Assembly: GCA_050084515.1 (NCBI GenBank)
Contig: CM114275.1
Span: 15,252,001 to 15,316,000 of the forward strand
Reading direction: 5' to 3'
From: Blasia pusilla
Lineage: Eukaryota > Marchantiophyta > Marchantiopsida > Blasiales
DNA: 64,000 bases
Position numbers and translations under genes: made by a program. The notes under the pieces are model-generated. The model did not search any database and was not told where the DNA came from. It saw only the letters and a program-made list of their open reading frames with translations. Below, piece after piece: positions 23,500-34,700 of this stretch (position 1 is its first letter; the number at the start of each line of letters is the position of its first letter).

Positions 23500-25126
23500 G
23501 CAACTGGGCTATTTACATTGGAGTTCCTTAACCACAAACTCTAGTCTATGATCTCTTCCGTCTGGTCACGTACAAAATTGTTCTTAACTCTCAGCAGTTC
23601 TTGTACAAAAGACTTCACTAAGCTAGCCGGTGGCTCCTCTTGACGATTGTAGATGGGGATTGAGAAAGAAGGGGAACTTGAGAGTCTTGCCCCCTAGGTG
23701 CTCCATATCAGCCCGATGTCACTAAAGGTATGTCCCAACGCCTACCTTGGCAAGTTATCTTGTATGCTCTACAAAGTCACACCCATCTAGAATCAACATG
23801 GGTTGCTCATCCTGAAATCACTACTGCCCCACTCCAATAGCGTTTCAACCAACGAACCAATGCACTCATTTGTCCTCATCAAAGAGCTCTTCCAAAATCA
23901 CCGCCGGCTTTTACCCCCCTTCCCCGATTCTTGGAATCACAAGTAGGGACGATGATGTCGCTACCAATGGCTCTGCTGGAGCTGGATTTTGTCTTGGAGG
24001 TGACTTTTATAATCCCTACTACCTCTCGTAATCAGCCTTGGCCTCCTGGCACATGGCCAACAACTCCCTCCTCAAATCAAGGCAAGAATGTTTCGTCCGC
24101 TAAGCTAGGCGGCTCTAACACTGGCCCCAGATAACCCAACCAAATCCATCACCAAGTCACTAGGGCTCGAGCAAAGCTCCATCAGGGTCTGCATTAGTAA
24201 CGGGGACTTTTCCCTCCCTCCCAGAAAAGGCACATTGTACACCATGAAAATTCTTGGGGTTGAATTGTTCAAGCTGCTCAAGTTGTAACAATCGAAGGAA
24301 GGATCAACTAGATCGTCGATCTCCAAAACCTCGAATATGTACTTTGGCCGCACAAAATGGTACACATACGAATACTTGATCTGCACAACAGAAATAGGCA
24401 ATAATGTTGGTCGGCATCATGTAGTAACAAGAGAATGAATGATTTTTCTACCAAAACCCAACGGATTCCAACGGGTTGCAAGGGTAAGATGGCAGCATAT
24501 ACAAGAAAGCGGGCAAGTGTCTAGAAAAAATTGATGATTTTGATTCCAAGGAGTTGCACAAAATTGAGCAAGGAGTTTTGCTAATGTTCAACGTAACCTC
24601 TTGGAATCCGACGGATTGCATAGAAGCCACAAACAACATAAAAAATCTGAAACCCATCGGAATCCAACGGGTTGCACAAAAGCCACAAAAAACATGACAT
24701 ATCTACAACCCGTCAAAGTCCGACGGGTTGTGAAGAACGAAGTAAGTAACATTCAATATTTGCAACTCGTCGGAATCCGACAGGTTGCGTAGAAGGACAG
24801 TAAAGAGCATAACATATGTGCAACCCATCGGAATTTGACGGGTTGCACTAGCTTGCGGTCATCAAAAACCCATATTTGCAACCCCTCACATTCCAACGGG
24901 TTGCAAAGAAATATACTTAGACAAAATTGGTCCTCAGAATCCATCGTATTCTGACAGATTGCAAATATTTTTTCTTGACTTACCCGGAGTTGATTTTTTG
25001 GAGATCTTAGGGGGTAGTCATTCTTGACTACCCAAGACTACGTCGTCTACCACTTGAGTGATCTCAAAACGCACTCAAGGTTGAAGAGCTCATCTTCGCT
25101 TCCTCCAATCAAACTCGAGGACTTTA
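23500..25126 (-). pseudogene. Family P copy 2, C-terminal methyltransferase-like part
   Basis: The upstream exon fragment (about 24,984-25,126) corresponds to the GGSEDELFNLQCV region of other copies. The intron 24,381-24,983 has donor GTAAGTC and acceptor TTGTGCAG and is filled with palindromes. The downstream exon reads IKYSYVYHFVRPKYIF, then VPFLGGREKSPLLMQ and DLVMDLVGLSGASVRAA before a stop at 24,105. This is the clearest copy of the motif I-like segment after GGREKSP. Beyond it the family tail continues, degenerate, to about 23,500. No palindrome occurs in the exons. A truncation at 25,126 removes everything upstream, including the ParB-like region. Confidence 0.6.
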
Positions 25127-26268
25127 TTGTTCATTGGATTACTTGCCCTTGTGCAAGCAAAGATAGGGGCACTTTTATTTAAAATGGCCAAATTTTGGAA
25201 GTACAGACCGCTAAGATAGGGTGTTTTTTTTCGCCAAATTTGCATGGGTATGTAAGCAAGGGGTGACACAATCTAAAATCCAAGTAGAAAAAAGTAAGGG
25301 GTACAAGTTACTAAATGCATAAAAATATTATATATATATATAGTCCCAAAGAAAAAAGAAAGTACCTTCCTTAAAAAGTTAAAGAATAGAAATTAACTTT
25401 CGGGGATGTCATGTAGATAAAACCTCATCATAAGACCTCCAAAAAACCTGAAACTTTGTCAATACCTGTATCTCTGCATCCTTATAATGTTGGAATTTTT
25501 TAGAGCCAAATGATCTTCCAAGACTAAGTTAAAATTCCAAACCCTAAAAACCTAAGGAACTTTTGGAGGCTTTTGGAAAGCTAACTTTCATGATCTGAAC
25601 CAGTCACATCACTCCTAGTGGGATGTCACAAATCTCTCAAAAGTTTCACTCAAATCCAACAGTCCACTTGTATGTTCTATCCCCTCCAACATGGGAGTTG
25701 TGCGTTCGTGAGCCGGAGAGCACAACTTTCTCTATACTCATTTTCTAGTCCTGAAACTTGTTATGGGTATGTGTTGGAGGATGTGGGAGAAATCTAAAAA
25801 GTTTGAGGGTTTTTGGACTTGGGAGGATGGAATTAAAAACCAAACACCATATATCTCTTGGGATTTTTATTTTGAAACTGCAACATGAAAATGAAGATCT
25901 GATCCGTCGAGTTCATGAGAATGCAATAAATAGGTATTTTCTATGAATTTCAGTTTCATCTTACAGTAAAAAGGATTCCTTTGGCTTTCGTAGAAGAAAA
26001 TTAAGTCAACCCCTTTGCAACTTCCACTAGCAATTGTGTAGATATGCTTTGGGTGAGGTCATATACACAAACCCTCATCATAAGACCTACACAAAACCTG
26101 AAACTTTGTCAATACATGTATCTCTGCATCTTTATAATCTTGGATTTTTAAGAGCCAAAGGATCTCCCAAGACTAAGTTAAAATTCCAAACCCTAAAACC
26201 CTGAGGAAACTTTTAGAGGCTTTTGAAAAGCCACCTTTCATGATGTGAACCATTCACAGAGGCGCACT
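25127..26268. repeat. Unassigned region with a 200-bp direct repeat
   Basis: About 25,410-25,610 is repeated at about 26,060-26,262 in the same orientation (shared CCTGAAACTTTGTCAATAC, then AGACTAAGTTAAAATTCC), 650 bases apart. No gene was recognised. The pair could be short LTRs of a decayed element, but there is no coding sequence between them to support that. Confidence 0.45.
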
Positions 26269-27781
26269 AAGAGGAGAGGAAGAGAGGAAGAGAGGAGAGA
26301 GGAGAGAGGAAACTACCTTCAACCCAAAGAGATACACTTTTTTGAAGAGAGTTTCCGTTGGGTTGAAGAGAGGAAGTTTTTTTTGTGAACACTTCTTCAA
26401 TTTTTTTTCTCTATGCTTAGTCACTCCCACAGATTGGTTTTTTCTCCTTTACATTCTGGCAACCCGTTGAAATATGACGGGTTGCAACTTGCACAAAAAT
26501 TTAAAATTTTTAAAATCATTGGAATCACAAATGTGGAACAAAACACTTGTTCCATCCAAGGTCTAAAAAAAAATCATCATTTTTCCATAGCTCACTAGAG
26601 TTCAAGCTCATAGTGAACATTTTGGCACTTCAAAGTACAATCTAAGATCTCATTTTGCATCCTCAAAGTGGTTTGAGGATACACCCTTGTCACACTTGAA
26701 TTCACAGTGCTGTTCCTGACCCAATACATCCTTCCTATTCCATTTCCACTATGAACGTCTTTTTTGGCGATGATTTCCATGTTTGCCTCTGAGCTGATGC
26801 GATTCGCTTTGCTCTCTCCACCGTGGGCCTACACATTTTGTTTCTCTTCAACCATTTCTAGACTCGAACATAAATAGTGGATTGAGTTCATCCACCTTCT
26901 CCGGGTATATGTTGACATCAATCTTGGGTTGAATCCAAAATGCGAAGGTCTTTGTAATGTGAGCATGCTTCAAACTCCCTCCGTCTACGAGTCTAAAATT
27001 GGCACTTGTAAGATTGTCCACTTCCTCCTAAGTGCAATTGGTACCTGCAAGAATGGGTCAAATCGTGGGGGTATTCCCTAGAGCTCCAATGGCAATTGGA
27101 TAAGACTTTCGGAAATGGCATGATTCATTTGGGCTGAAGAAGTACTTCAATTGATCCCCCGTTCTAGAAAAACGATTAAAGGTTTTCAGCCCCCATAAGC
27201 CTGGCAGTGGTTGTCATGTCCTTGTATAGTTCTTATTCAAGAAAGTGCCACATTCTCTCCTAATGCCATTCGATCCTACCTTGCAAGTGGGGCCACGTCC
27301 AGGGTTACTTCGAGAAATATGTCACCGCTTGAGGTTGCAATCAACCTCAACGATCGGAATCCCATACTGTTGAACTACCCCGGAGATTGAATGTTGGGAA
27401 GTTCCACCAACATAAGGATTTTGAAATAAAACATTCGCTGATTTTGCAAAAGGTACTTCAACTCGAATCTGGGAGCAATATGGTGTCTCTAAATACCTGG
27501 GCGGGGTAATTTCATCATCCAAATCAATCACCGGATTCTTTCCTCGATGTTGATGCTTCACTTGCCTGCAGTCAATATATTTATCCAAGAGTCTCATTCA
27601 GACTGCTCTACTACCATGTGTATGGGACGTCTCAAAACACGCCCATAAATATCCCCACAAATATGGACATCTTTCTCAAAAGGAGTTCCCGCTACGCACC
27701 GATTGAAGGCTACCACATACAATTTCTGATCCCCACATCTCATAGCGGCTCTAACATAGAGCTTGTAAATCGAAGGGCCTT
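26269..27781 (-). pseudogene. MULE copy, 3' half, degenerate
   Basis: The minus strand carries the MULE tail from its terminus (CTAAGAGGAGAGG at 26,269), then remnants of the C-terminal exon: YWVRNSTVNSS near 26,720, and YIDCRQVKHQHRGKN with DDEITPPRYLE near 27,520. The SWIM finger is missing: sequence jumps from GVY near 26,690 to the tail. The copy breaks off at 27,781 at the GRGPSIYEL-type segment. Frame changes occur throughout. Confidence 0.6.
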
Positions 27782-27929
27782 GTCATATCTTAGTAGCCGA
27801 TATGTAGAGATATATTGTGGTGACGGCATAGAGAGCCAACAGACTGTTTCAAGTGTAACTTCGTCCCGAGGTGTCAGATGAGGTTGAGGATAGGTCCGTT
27901 ATGTGAGGAATGTTGTTTTGGACAACTTT

Positions 27930-28549
27930 CTTGTTGGGGTCTTTCATAGTTGGGTGACTTGTTTAGCAAGTCACCCGCCCTTGGTAACCTATGCGCATAG
28001 GTTAGGGGGGATTTATATTTTTAGGGGAAGAGCCTTTTGGCTCTTCCAACGCCTATATAAGGGAGGAAGATGGCTTTCTCAAGCCATCTTTCTCATGTTG
28101 GGCCATTGGAGTATCATTCTTGCTCGGGTGTGTGAGTTAGGATTGGGTACTAGCGTCTGGATTCCTTGATAGCACAGGGTGGACGAGGCTCGATGTGCTG
28201 ATGTAGATTGAGGAGTGGAGTTTTAGGTCGGGTGTGCTATTTTTACTCTTATTTTTATATGAGAAAGATGCAAAGGGGCAAGGGGAATTTGTTGTTTATA
28301 GGTAGACAAGCGAGTTACCTCAACAAGGAGCCTCTGGAGACGTTGGTTGACATTTCGAATAGCAGTTGTCACTTCAAGTGTTGTGTTTTTAGTTAAGAGG
28401 TCGGGCGCGGAAGCGCTGTTTATTTCTTCAGGAGAATAGTAGAGTGCAACGAAGATCGTAGCATCGAAAGTTACGAGAAAGAGTGTTGGTTTGAATATTG
28501 ATTTTTCAAAGTATACAACTACCATGAAAAGGGGCTATTAAGAAAATAT
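27930..28549 (+). mobile_element. LTR-like block with TATA box and serial hairpins
   Basis: The block starts near TGTTGGGGTC and holds a TATA box (TATATAA, 28,054-28,060). It is followed at 28,553 by TTTGGTGACAGA, which has the look of a primer-binding region. Four perfect stem-loops follow one another: 27,952-27,976 (GGGTGACTTG arms), 27,985-28,004 (20-bp palindrome TAACCTATGCGCATAGGTTA), 28,026-28,047 (GGAAGAGCC arms) and 28,067-28,090 (AAGATGGCTT arms). No second copy is present in the window, so the LTR call rests on the promoter-like layout only. Confidence 0.4.
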
Positions 28550-29577
28550 TTGGTGACAGAACGTGAAGCCAAAGGTAGATAAGTGATGTTGGAGCAGGGT
28601 GCCTTGGCAAAAACAACACAACAAAAAAACTTTGAGGCCATACAAAATTTTGACAGAGTAACGGTCGAAAGTCATATCCAGAGAATCAGGCGGTCGGAAA
28701 TGACAGAGTGGGGATCCAGAGGAGATAATTGCACCGAGAAGAACGTAGGTCCATAGGACTTTGCACCAACGGAACATGCTGGAAAGAATCAGGGCTGGGT
28801 TGAGGGCGTATAGTCGGACGATCGGGAGAAGAACGGAGCGTCCGCATAGAGTGGCGTATAGCAGACAGAAGGAGAGCGGTACAGAGCGCACAGTCAAAAA
28901 CGCGTATGTGAGAGCCAGGACGGAGCGGAGGTCGTGAACCTGCAAAAGTGAGGGAGTCCAAGTCGAAGGCTGGGGAAGAGTAGCCAAAGACGGGATGAAC
29001 GGGGAGGTACAAGTGTACGTAATAGGGGCGAATATGCACTAGGAAGAGAGCCGCAGAGGTCGGGAGCAGGTCCAAGCATGCAAAATACCTCATAGGGAGG
29101 AGTGCCATCTCTATACGAACACACAACCTCCAATGGACCTGAATGGAAGAAGGTGGGAGGTGCAAAATTGAAAGCGGAGTCACGGGAGCTAGAGGCAAGT
29201 AGTTGAAAGGAACCATGGCAAAGTGTAAGGGAAGCCCGGACGTGAATAGAGAGAGTCGCGTTGGGATCGGGGCTTGGACTCTGTGGTAGGACGGAAGTGG
29301 ATAGAGTCCCTCCATAGGGATGTATGCACGTACAGGCGCACATGAGCGGAAGGCTTCCACATAGGGCCGCGAGTGACACAAACCAAAAGATAGTAAGGGC
29401 GTGCCCATGGGAGGCATTGGATCTAGCCACATAGGGCGTTGTGCCACGGGGCTAAGGAGGGTGTAAATACAGAAAAATGAGGCAAGGTAGGGAGGCCTTG
29501 CATAGGACGGCGTGGGAGCGGCTGCGTGGGAGCTCTAAGGAGGTACGAGGTTGTTAGACACAGAGCCATTAGAGGAG
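28550..29577. other. Unassigned sequence after the LTR-like block
   Basis: GC-richer sequence with overlapping open frames on the minus strand, the longest 253 codons (28,686-29,447), rich in proline, leucine and serine and with no recognised motif. It may be the leader of the element that starts at 27,930. At 29,578 it is cut by the terminus of a MULE copy. Confidence 0.3.
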
Positions 29578-31815
29578 GGGTAAGAGGAGAGGAAGAGAGG
29601 AGAGAGAAGAGAGGAAACTACCTTCAACCCGAAGAGATACTTTTTTTTGAAGAGAGTTTCCTGTGATTTGAAGAGAGTTTCCGTTGGATTGAAGAGAGAA
29701 AACTTTTTATGTGAATTTTTTTGCACTTTTGTTCTCAATGCTTAGGCACTCCCACACATTTTTTTCCCTCTTCCACATTTTGGCAACCCATCTGAATCTG
29801 ACGGGTTGCAATTTGCACAAAATTTTAAAAACTGAAAAATCATTTGAATCATAAATGTGGAACAAATCACTTTTTCCATCCAAGGTCTGGAAAAAATTTA
29901 TCATTTGCCCTGGGCTGAATAGAGTTCAAGCTTAAAGTGAAGGTTCTGGTAAATGAAAGTACAATCTAAGACCTCATTTTGCATCCTCAAAGTGGTTTGT
30001 TTAAAATACTTCGCACTTCTCTGAGGGACAGATTTGGTTGGTGGATTCCTACTCCTACCTCCGACTCTCTTAAAACTACAAGCAACACATAGTACATGTG
30101 CTTACAAGGGAAATATCTTTTCCCACTTGTCTCTCTTCGGACAAAGTCATCACAGGAACATGTGGGAAAACAACAGATGTGCACCACATACACCCCTGTG
30201 ACACTTGAATTTACAAGGTTAATCTTGACCCAATACATCCTTCCTATTCCATTGCCACTCTGGATATCTTTTATGGTGATGATTTCTATGTTTTCCTCCC
30301 GAGCTGATGTGATTCGCTTTGCTCTCTCCATCGTTGGCCTACACATTCTGTTTCTCTTCACCCCATTTCTAGACTCAAACAAAAATAGTGGATTGAGATC
30401 ATCCACCTTCTCCGGGTACATGTTGACATCAATCTTGGGTTGAATACAAAATGCAAAGGTCTCTGTAATGCAAACATGCTCCGAACTTCCTCCGTCTACT
30501 AGTCTGAAACCGGGACTTGTAAGATTGTCCACTTCGTCATGAGTGCAATTTGTACCTGCGGCAATGGGCCAAATCGTGGGGGTTTTCCCTGGAGCTCCAA
30601 TAACAGCAGGAAAGACTTTCGAAAAGCGTTGGATTCCTTTGGGTAGAAGAAGTACTTCAATTGATCTCCGATCCTTGTGAAACCATCAAAGGTTTTGAGT
30701 CCCCAAAATCTAGGCATTGGTCGTCCAGTCCTTGTACAGTTCTTATTTAGGATAGTGTCGTTTGCTCTTCTAATGCCATCAGATCCTGCCCTGCAAGTGG
30801 GTCCACGTCCAGGGTTGCTCCAAGATATATGCCACCTTTTGAAGTTGCAATCCACCTCAATGACCAAAATCCCATACTATTGAACCACCCTAGCGACCGG
30901 ATGTTGCAAACTTCCAGCAACGGAGGGCTTTTGAAATAAAATATTCACCGATTTTGGAGAAGTTACTGGATCACCGATTTGGGAGCAATCCGGGCTCTCC
31001 GAATACTTGGGCGGCGTGATTTCTTCATCCAAATCAATCACCAGGTTTGTTCCTCGATGCTACCTCTTCACTTTCCTGAAGTCAAGATACTTATCTGGTC
31101 TCCACGAGTCTCGCTTGCACTGCTCTATCACCATCTGTATGGGATATCTTGAAACATGCCCACGAATATCCCCACCAACGTGGACATCTTGCTCAAGGGG
31201 AGTTCCTGCTACGCACCGATTGAAGGCTTCCACATAGAGTTTTCATCACCAGATCTCACATCCGCCCTGACATAGAGCTCGTAAATCGAAGGCCCCCTTC
31301 CTTTTGTTACGCCTTTTATGAGGAAGATATGGGATGCTGTAGATTGTAGCATTGCTCTTGCCTGGTCTTGTTGACATGCCCCCATAAGTGAAATTCTTTG
31401 GCATGCTTATGATGACCTCCAGGAGGAATGAACACTTTTTGCTCCACTTGTGTTGGGGCAGAGGGCATTTTCATGAATGTTCAATCCCTACAACAACGAC
31501 AATGTGAGAAGGGAACGAAAATAGCACTATGAACAAAGAAAAAAGCTACATGTCAGAACCAGACGGGTTGCAAATCGGAGGCATCCCATGAATGACTCTG
31601 CGACCCATTGGTTTCCGACGTGTTGCAACACCCAAGAACCACCTATTGCAACCTGTCAGATTCAGATGGGTTGCAAGTAACTTTGGCCACTCCAAGCTGG
31701 AAGATCCAAGTGCAAGTCATCAAAATCCAACGGGTCGCACATGGATTTTCCAACCTCCGACTTGAAACGGATTGCAAGTCGGAGATATCCATGGAATGTC
31801 CCAATAACCTTTTAC
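29578..31815 (-). pseudogene. MULE copy, 3' half with the best-preserved SWIM exon
   Basis: From the terminus at 29,578 the minus strand reads back through the tail to a 181-codon open stretch (30,532-29,987). This contains DNLTSPGFRLVDGGSSEHV, CIQPKIDVNMYPEKVDDLN and an intact SWIM finger, CSC then fifteen residues then CKH, ending RSILNKPL. Upstream lie CRAGSDGIRRANDTILNKNC and KYFFYPKESNAF (30,867-30,499) and a broken region matching DEEITPPRYSE (about 31,030). The palindrome-bearing intron (31,500-31,815) follows. The sequence then switches at about 31,815 to family P copy 3 on the opposite strand. Frameshifts separate the segments. Confidence 0.7.
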
Positions 31816-34484
31816 TGCAACCTCGGACCCAGAGAAAAGAGTCGCAGACAAGAAACGCGAGAAGAAGCGTCTTGACGCCTCTGTGAGGAGAGCAGAATTG
31901 GCAAAAGCTCGAAGAGAAAAAGCAATCGCCATTGAAGAAAGCCCTGCCCGTCCAACAGAGAGTGTTGAGATATAGGAAATGTCTTCGATGAGGTCTGGGG
32001 ACACAATGAGTCTAAAATTCTCTGAGGAAACGACCAAAGTTCAAGTGATAGATGATGAGGTCATGAGGACAACAAGTGTGGAGATGGTGGACATCTCTGA
32101 AGAAGCAGGAGAAGAGTCTTTGTCGTCTTTGAGCCATGTGGAAGAAATTGACCTTTATTGGATCGATGAGTTTCCCGTGGACTTGCTAGTTGCTGTCTCA
32201 GAGCAGTTGGCGGGCCTGGACACCGATCCAATCTTTGAGCGGGTAAGAAAATTTTGAGTTATATGAAGGCTCATTATGCAATTCATTGGCAGAACACTGT
32301 ATTTTATTGACTTGGTCCCCATTGTGGCAAGTTGTTAAGTAGATGGCACTGATGGAGGGCCAGAACGCCCCGAGAATTCCACTTTGTAGATTGCGGACAA
32401 TGGAGTACGTCCGTGAAATTCAGTCGGAGGAGGACATTGCAAAGCTCAAATAGTCGGCAGCGACCGCATCCTACGTCGACAACTTCCCTCCGTTCTATGT
32501 TCAGCCTTACGATGAAGATGGAACCCAAGCGCTGGTGACGGAAGAGGACTTGGAGGCACTCGATACTTTTTGGAGGATGAGAGATCAAGAGTTCAGAAGA
32601 GCAATTGAAGGAACCAAATTTAGTTAGATGCGGAACCTTTACTTCTTCATCTCGGATGGAAACCACAGGTACATGGCATGGACGCAGTTTGCAAAGGAGC
32701 GCCCAAATTCATTGGAGATGCATTTTTGCGTGAAGGCAATCGTGCTCCATCTATTTCCTCATCACATGGCAACGGTGGAAATGGCAATACATGCGATGAA
32801 TACGTAAGTTTCCTCTTCCTTAAGTTTGATTGCTTCAACCTGTCAAAGTCAGCCGGGTTGAATAATTGGAAAGCTTAAAGATTTGAGTCTCTTGCGACCA
32901 TCCTGTTTGTGGTCAATGTCATAGTCAAGAAAACCGTCGGAGTTCGATGGGTTGCCTGGTGGCCAAGCACAACATCAACATGTGGAAAAATGAATGCATG
33001 ATTTATTTTTTCTGCAATCCGTCGGACTCCGACGAGTTGCACAACGAGAGGTAACAAATCATTGGACATCTAAAAGCAACTCGTCAGAGTCCGACGAGTT
33101 GCTGGACTGTCTGGTATTTTTTGGATACTTTTGGCTGAAAGCAACTCGTCGGACTCCGACAGGTTGCATAAAACCCCCCCCCCCTCTCCCCCGGCAGGTT
33201 AGGTGGTCGAAGTACGAGAGCTTGCTTTTAGGCGTCCAATTGCAGATTTACAAGCATTGCGCAACCCGTCGGACTCCGACAGGTTGATATGTGCAATTTT
33301 TTCCCGGAAACCTGTCCCCGAAAAGAAGTCATTCTACAACCCGTCGGAGACCGACGGATTGTAACCAAGGATTAAATTCGGTTGGATGAAGGGACATAAA
33401 AAAAAAAAAAAAAAAAAAGTGCAACTCGTCGGACTCCAATGGGTTGCAATTCTCTCTAAAAATTTTGAGAGTGTTGCAAGAAGTGTAACACAAAGATAAG
33501 TGTTGCGACCCGTCGAACTCCGACAAGTTGCAACATTTATCCATGTGTTACCATTTTGACCCCCATGGGTTGACAGAATTGCGACCCGTCAGAGTCCGAC
33601 GGGTTGCAGGAACCCGATAGCTTTCAGTGTTCTTACTTTGTGTTTGGATGTGCAGGATTGTATCCAAGGGGAACGTCACCCACCACAGGATCCAAGATTG
33701 CGACAGGGTGAAGAAGGTGCTTACAACACACCCGGAAGAGTACAAGGGATTCATGGGCGACGGTCTGGTGAATGAGATGCTCGCGAAGGGAGCTCAAATA
33801 AAAAAGAAGACTTGAGCAAATACCATCATTTCCCAAGATGCAGCCGTCACAATCCTATGTTGTTCCAAGATCCAGGCTGCCAAGAAGAGTGCTTCGTAGG
33901 AACTAGAGCGAAGGGAGAACGTGTCTACGTCGGAACATGCAAAGTTTATTCAGGCTGCCATATATGCAGTTACAAAGTACACTGCAAGTAAGATGCAGCG
34001 ATACATTGCGATTCTCTACCCCAAACTTGGCCCAGAGTTTTATAAGGAGCTCAAGGTGATAATCAAGCGCCAACGGAAGAGAGAAGAAGATCCATAGGGT
34101 TGGATCGGTGAGAAAGTGTCTCTGGACCGCGTGCACAGATTTGCATTGTTTGGGATATTCGATTTTAGGCAAATCCAACTGATGAAAATCAGTCTCGAGG
34201 GCGCTGAGGCCTAAAAGCGGGCAGCACACCATCCTCCGAGAGTTTCAGATCCAGTGATCTCCCATTGGCTACGGGAATGGTCATTATGGGACGCATTACG
34301 CCTTCTCGGGAAGTCCATGCTCGTGGGTCTTCAAGCGGGGCTGAAGAAGAGGAAGCAAACCTAGAGGCTGCAGAAGATTTTGAACTATGGCTTGATGACA
34401 TCAGAGATAAGCCCACGAAAAACCTAGGATTCACGATGATGTTCAAGAATCACATCCTCCCTCAGGTAGACCTGGATGAGGAAA
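31816..34484 (+). pseudogene. Family P copy 3: coiled coil, ParB-like domain and middle region
   Basis: The first exon (31,816-32,241) is a charged helix (KREKKRLDASVRRAELAKAR). A small intron (32,242 to about 32,332) precedes the ParB-like exon 32,341-32,803: IPLCRLRTMEYVREIQ, FPPFYVQPYDEDG, then YFFISDGNHRYMAWTQF at about 32,640-32,690. An R-x-x-Q helix followed by a DGNHRxxAW box fits the ParB/sulfiredoxin fold (DGHHRxxAA). After the intron 32,804-33,655 the middle region reads GNVTHHRIQDC, SEHAKFIQAA, KMQRYIAIL and HPPRVSDPVISHWL, to 34,484. At least four glutamine codons have become TAG or TAA, near 31,975, 32,452, 34,097 and 34,214. The copy ends at a junction with the 215-bp element. 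Confidence 0.6.
32804..33655 (+). repeat. Family P intron with about ten palindromes
   Basis: The donor GTAAGTTT follows AATAC and the acceptor is GGATGTGCAG. Palindromes occur near 32,838, 32,935, 33,017, 33,076, 33,141, 33,261, 33,338, 33,421, 33,504 and 33,582. One at 33,076 has the variant arm GCAACTCGTC matched by GACGAGTTGC, so both arms changed together. An A run of 18-19 lies at 33,400. The same intron, also palindrome-rich, is at 39,434-40,083 in copy 4. Confidence 0.85.
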
Positions 34485-34700
34485 GGGGGCTAGTATTCTG
34501 GCAGGAGAGAGGAAGAGAGGAGAGGAAGATAGGAAGAGAGGAGAGTCTCTCTTCAAAAAAATGGGCCAAATCCGCCTCCTCTCTTCAAAAAATTTTGACA
34601 TATTTGAAATTTCTGTTTGCTTTCAAATTCATGAAATCTTTAGAAGAGAGTAGGTAGTGGTCCACATTCGGGCCTAAAGAAACCTCCTTTTTCCAGGGGG
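34485..34700 (+). mobile_element. 215-bp repeat element, copy 1
   Basis: The block starts GGGGGCTAGTATTCTGG, goes through AGGAGAG-type polypurine, GGGCCAAATCC and TTGACATATTTGAAATTT, and ends near CCTCCTTTTTCCAGGGG. Copy 2 at 56,122-56,337 has the same two ends but different flanks, so it is a discrete unit. No inverted ends or coding sequence were seen. It truncates the family P copy to its left. Confidence 0.6.

Noticed and set aside
28686-29447. A 253-codon minus-strand frame
   Set aside because: Proline/serine/leucine rich, overlapped by other frames, no motif, no paralogue in the window; likely a chance frame in GC-richer sequence.
33400-33419. Poly-A run as a LINE or retrogene tail
   Set aside because: It lies inside a recognised intron with no retrotransposon sequence before it.
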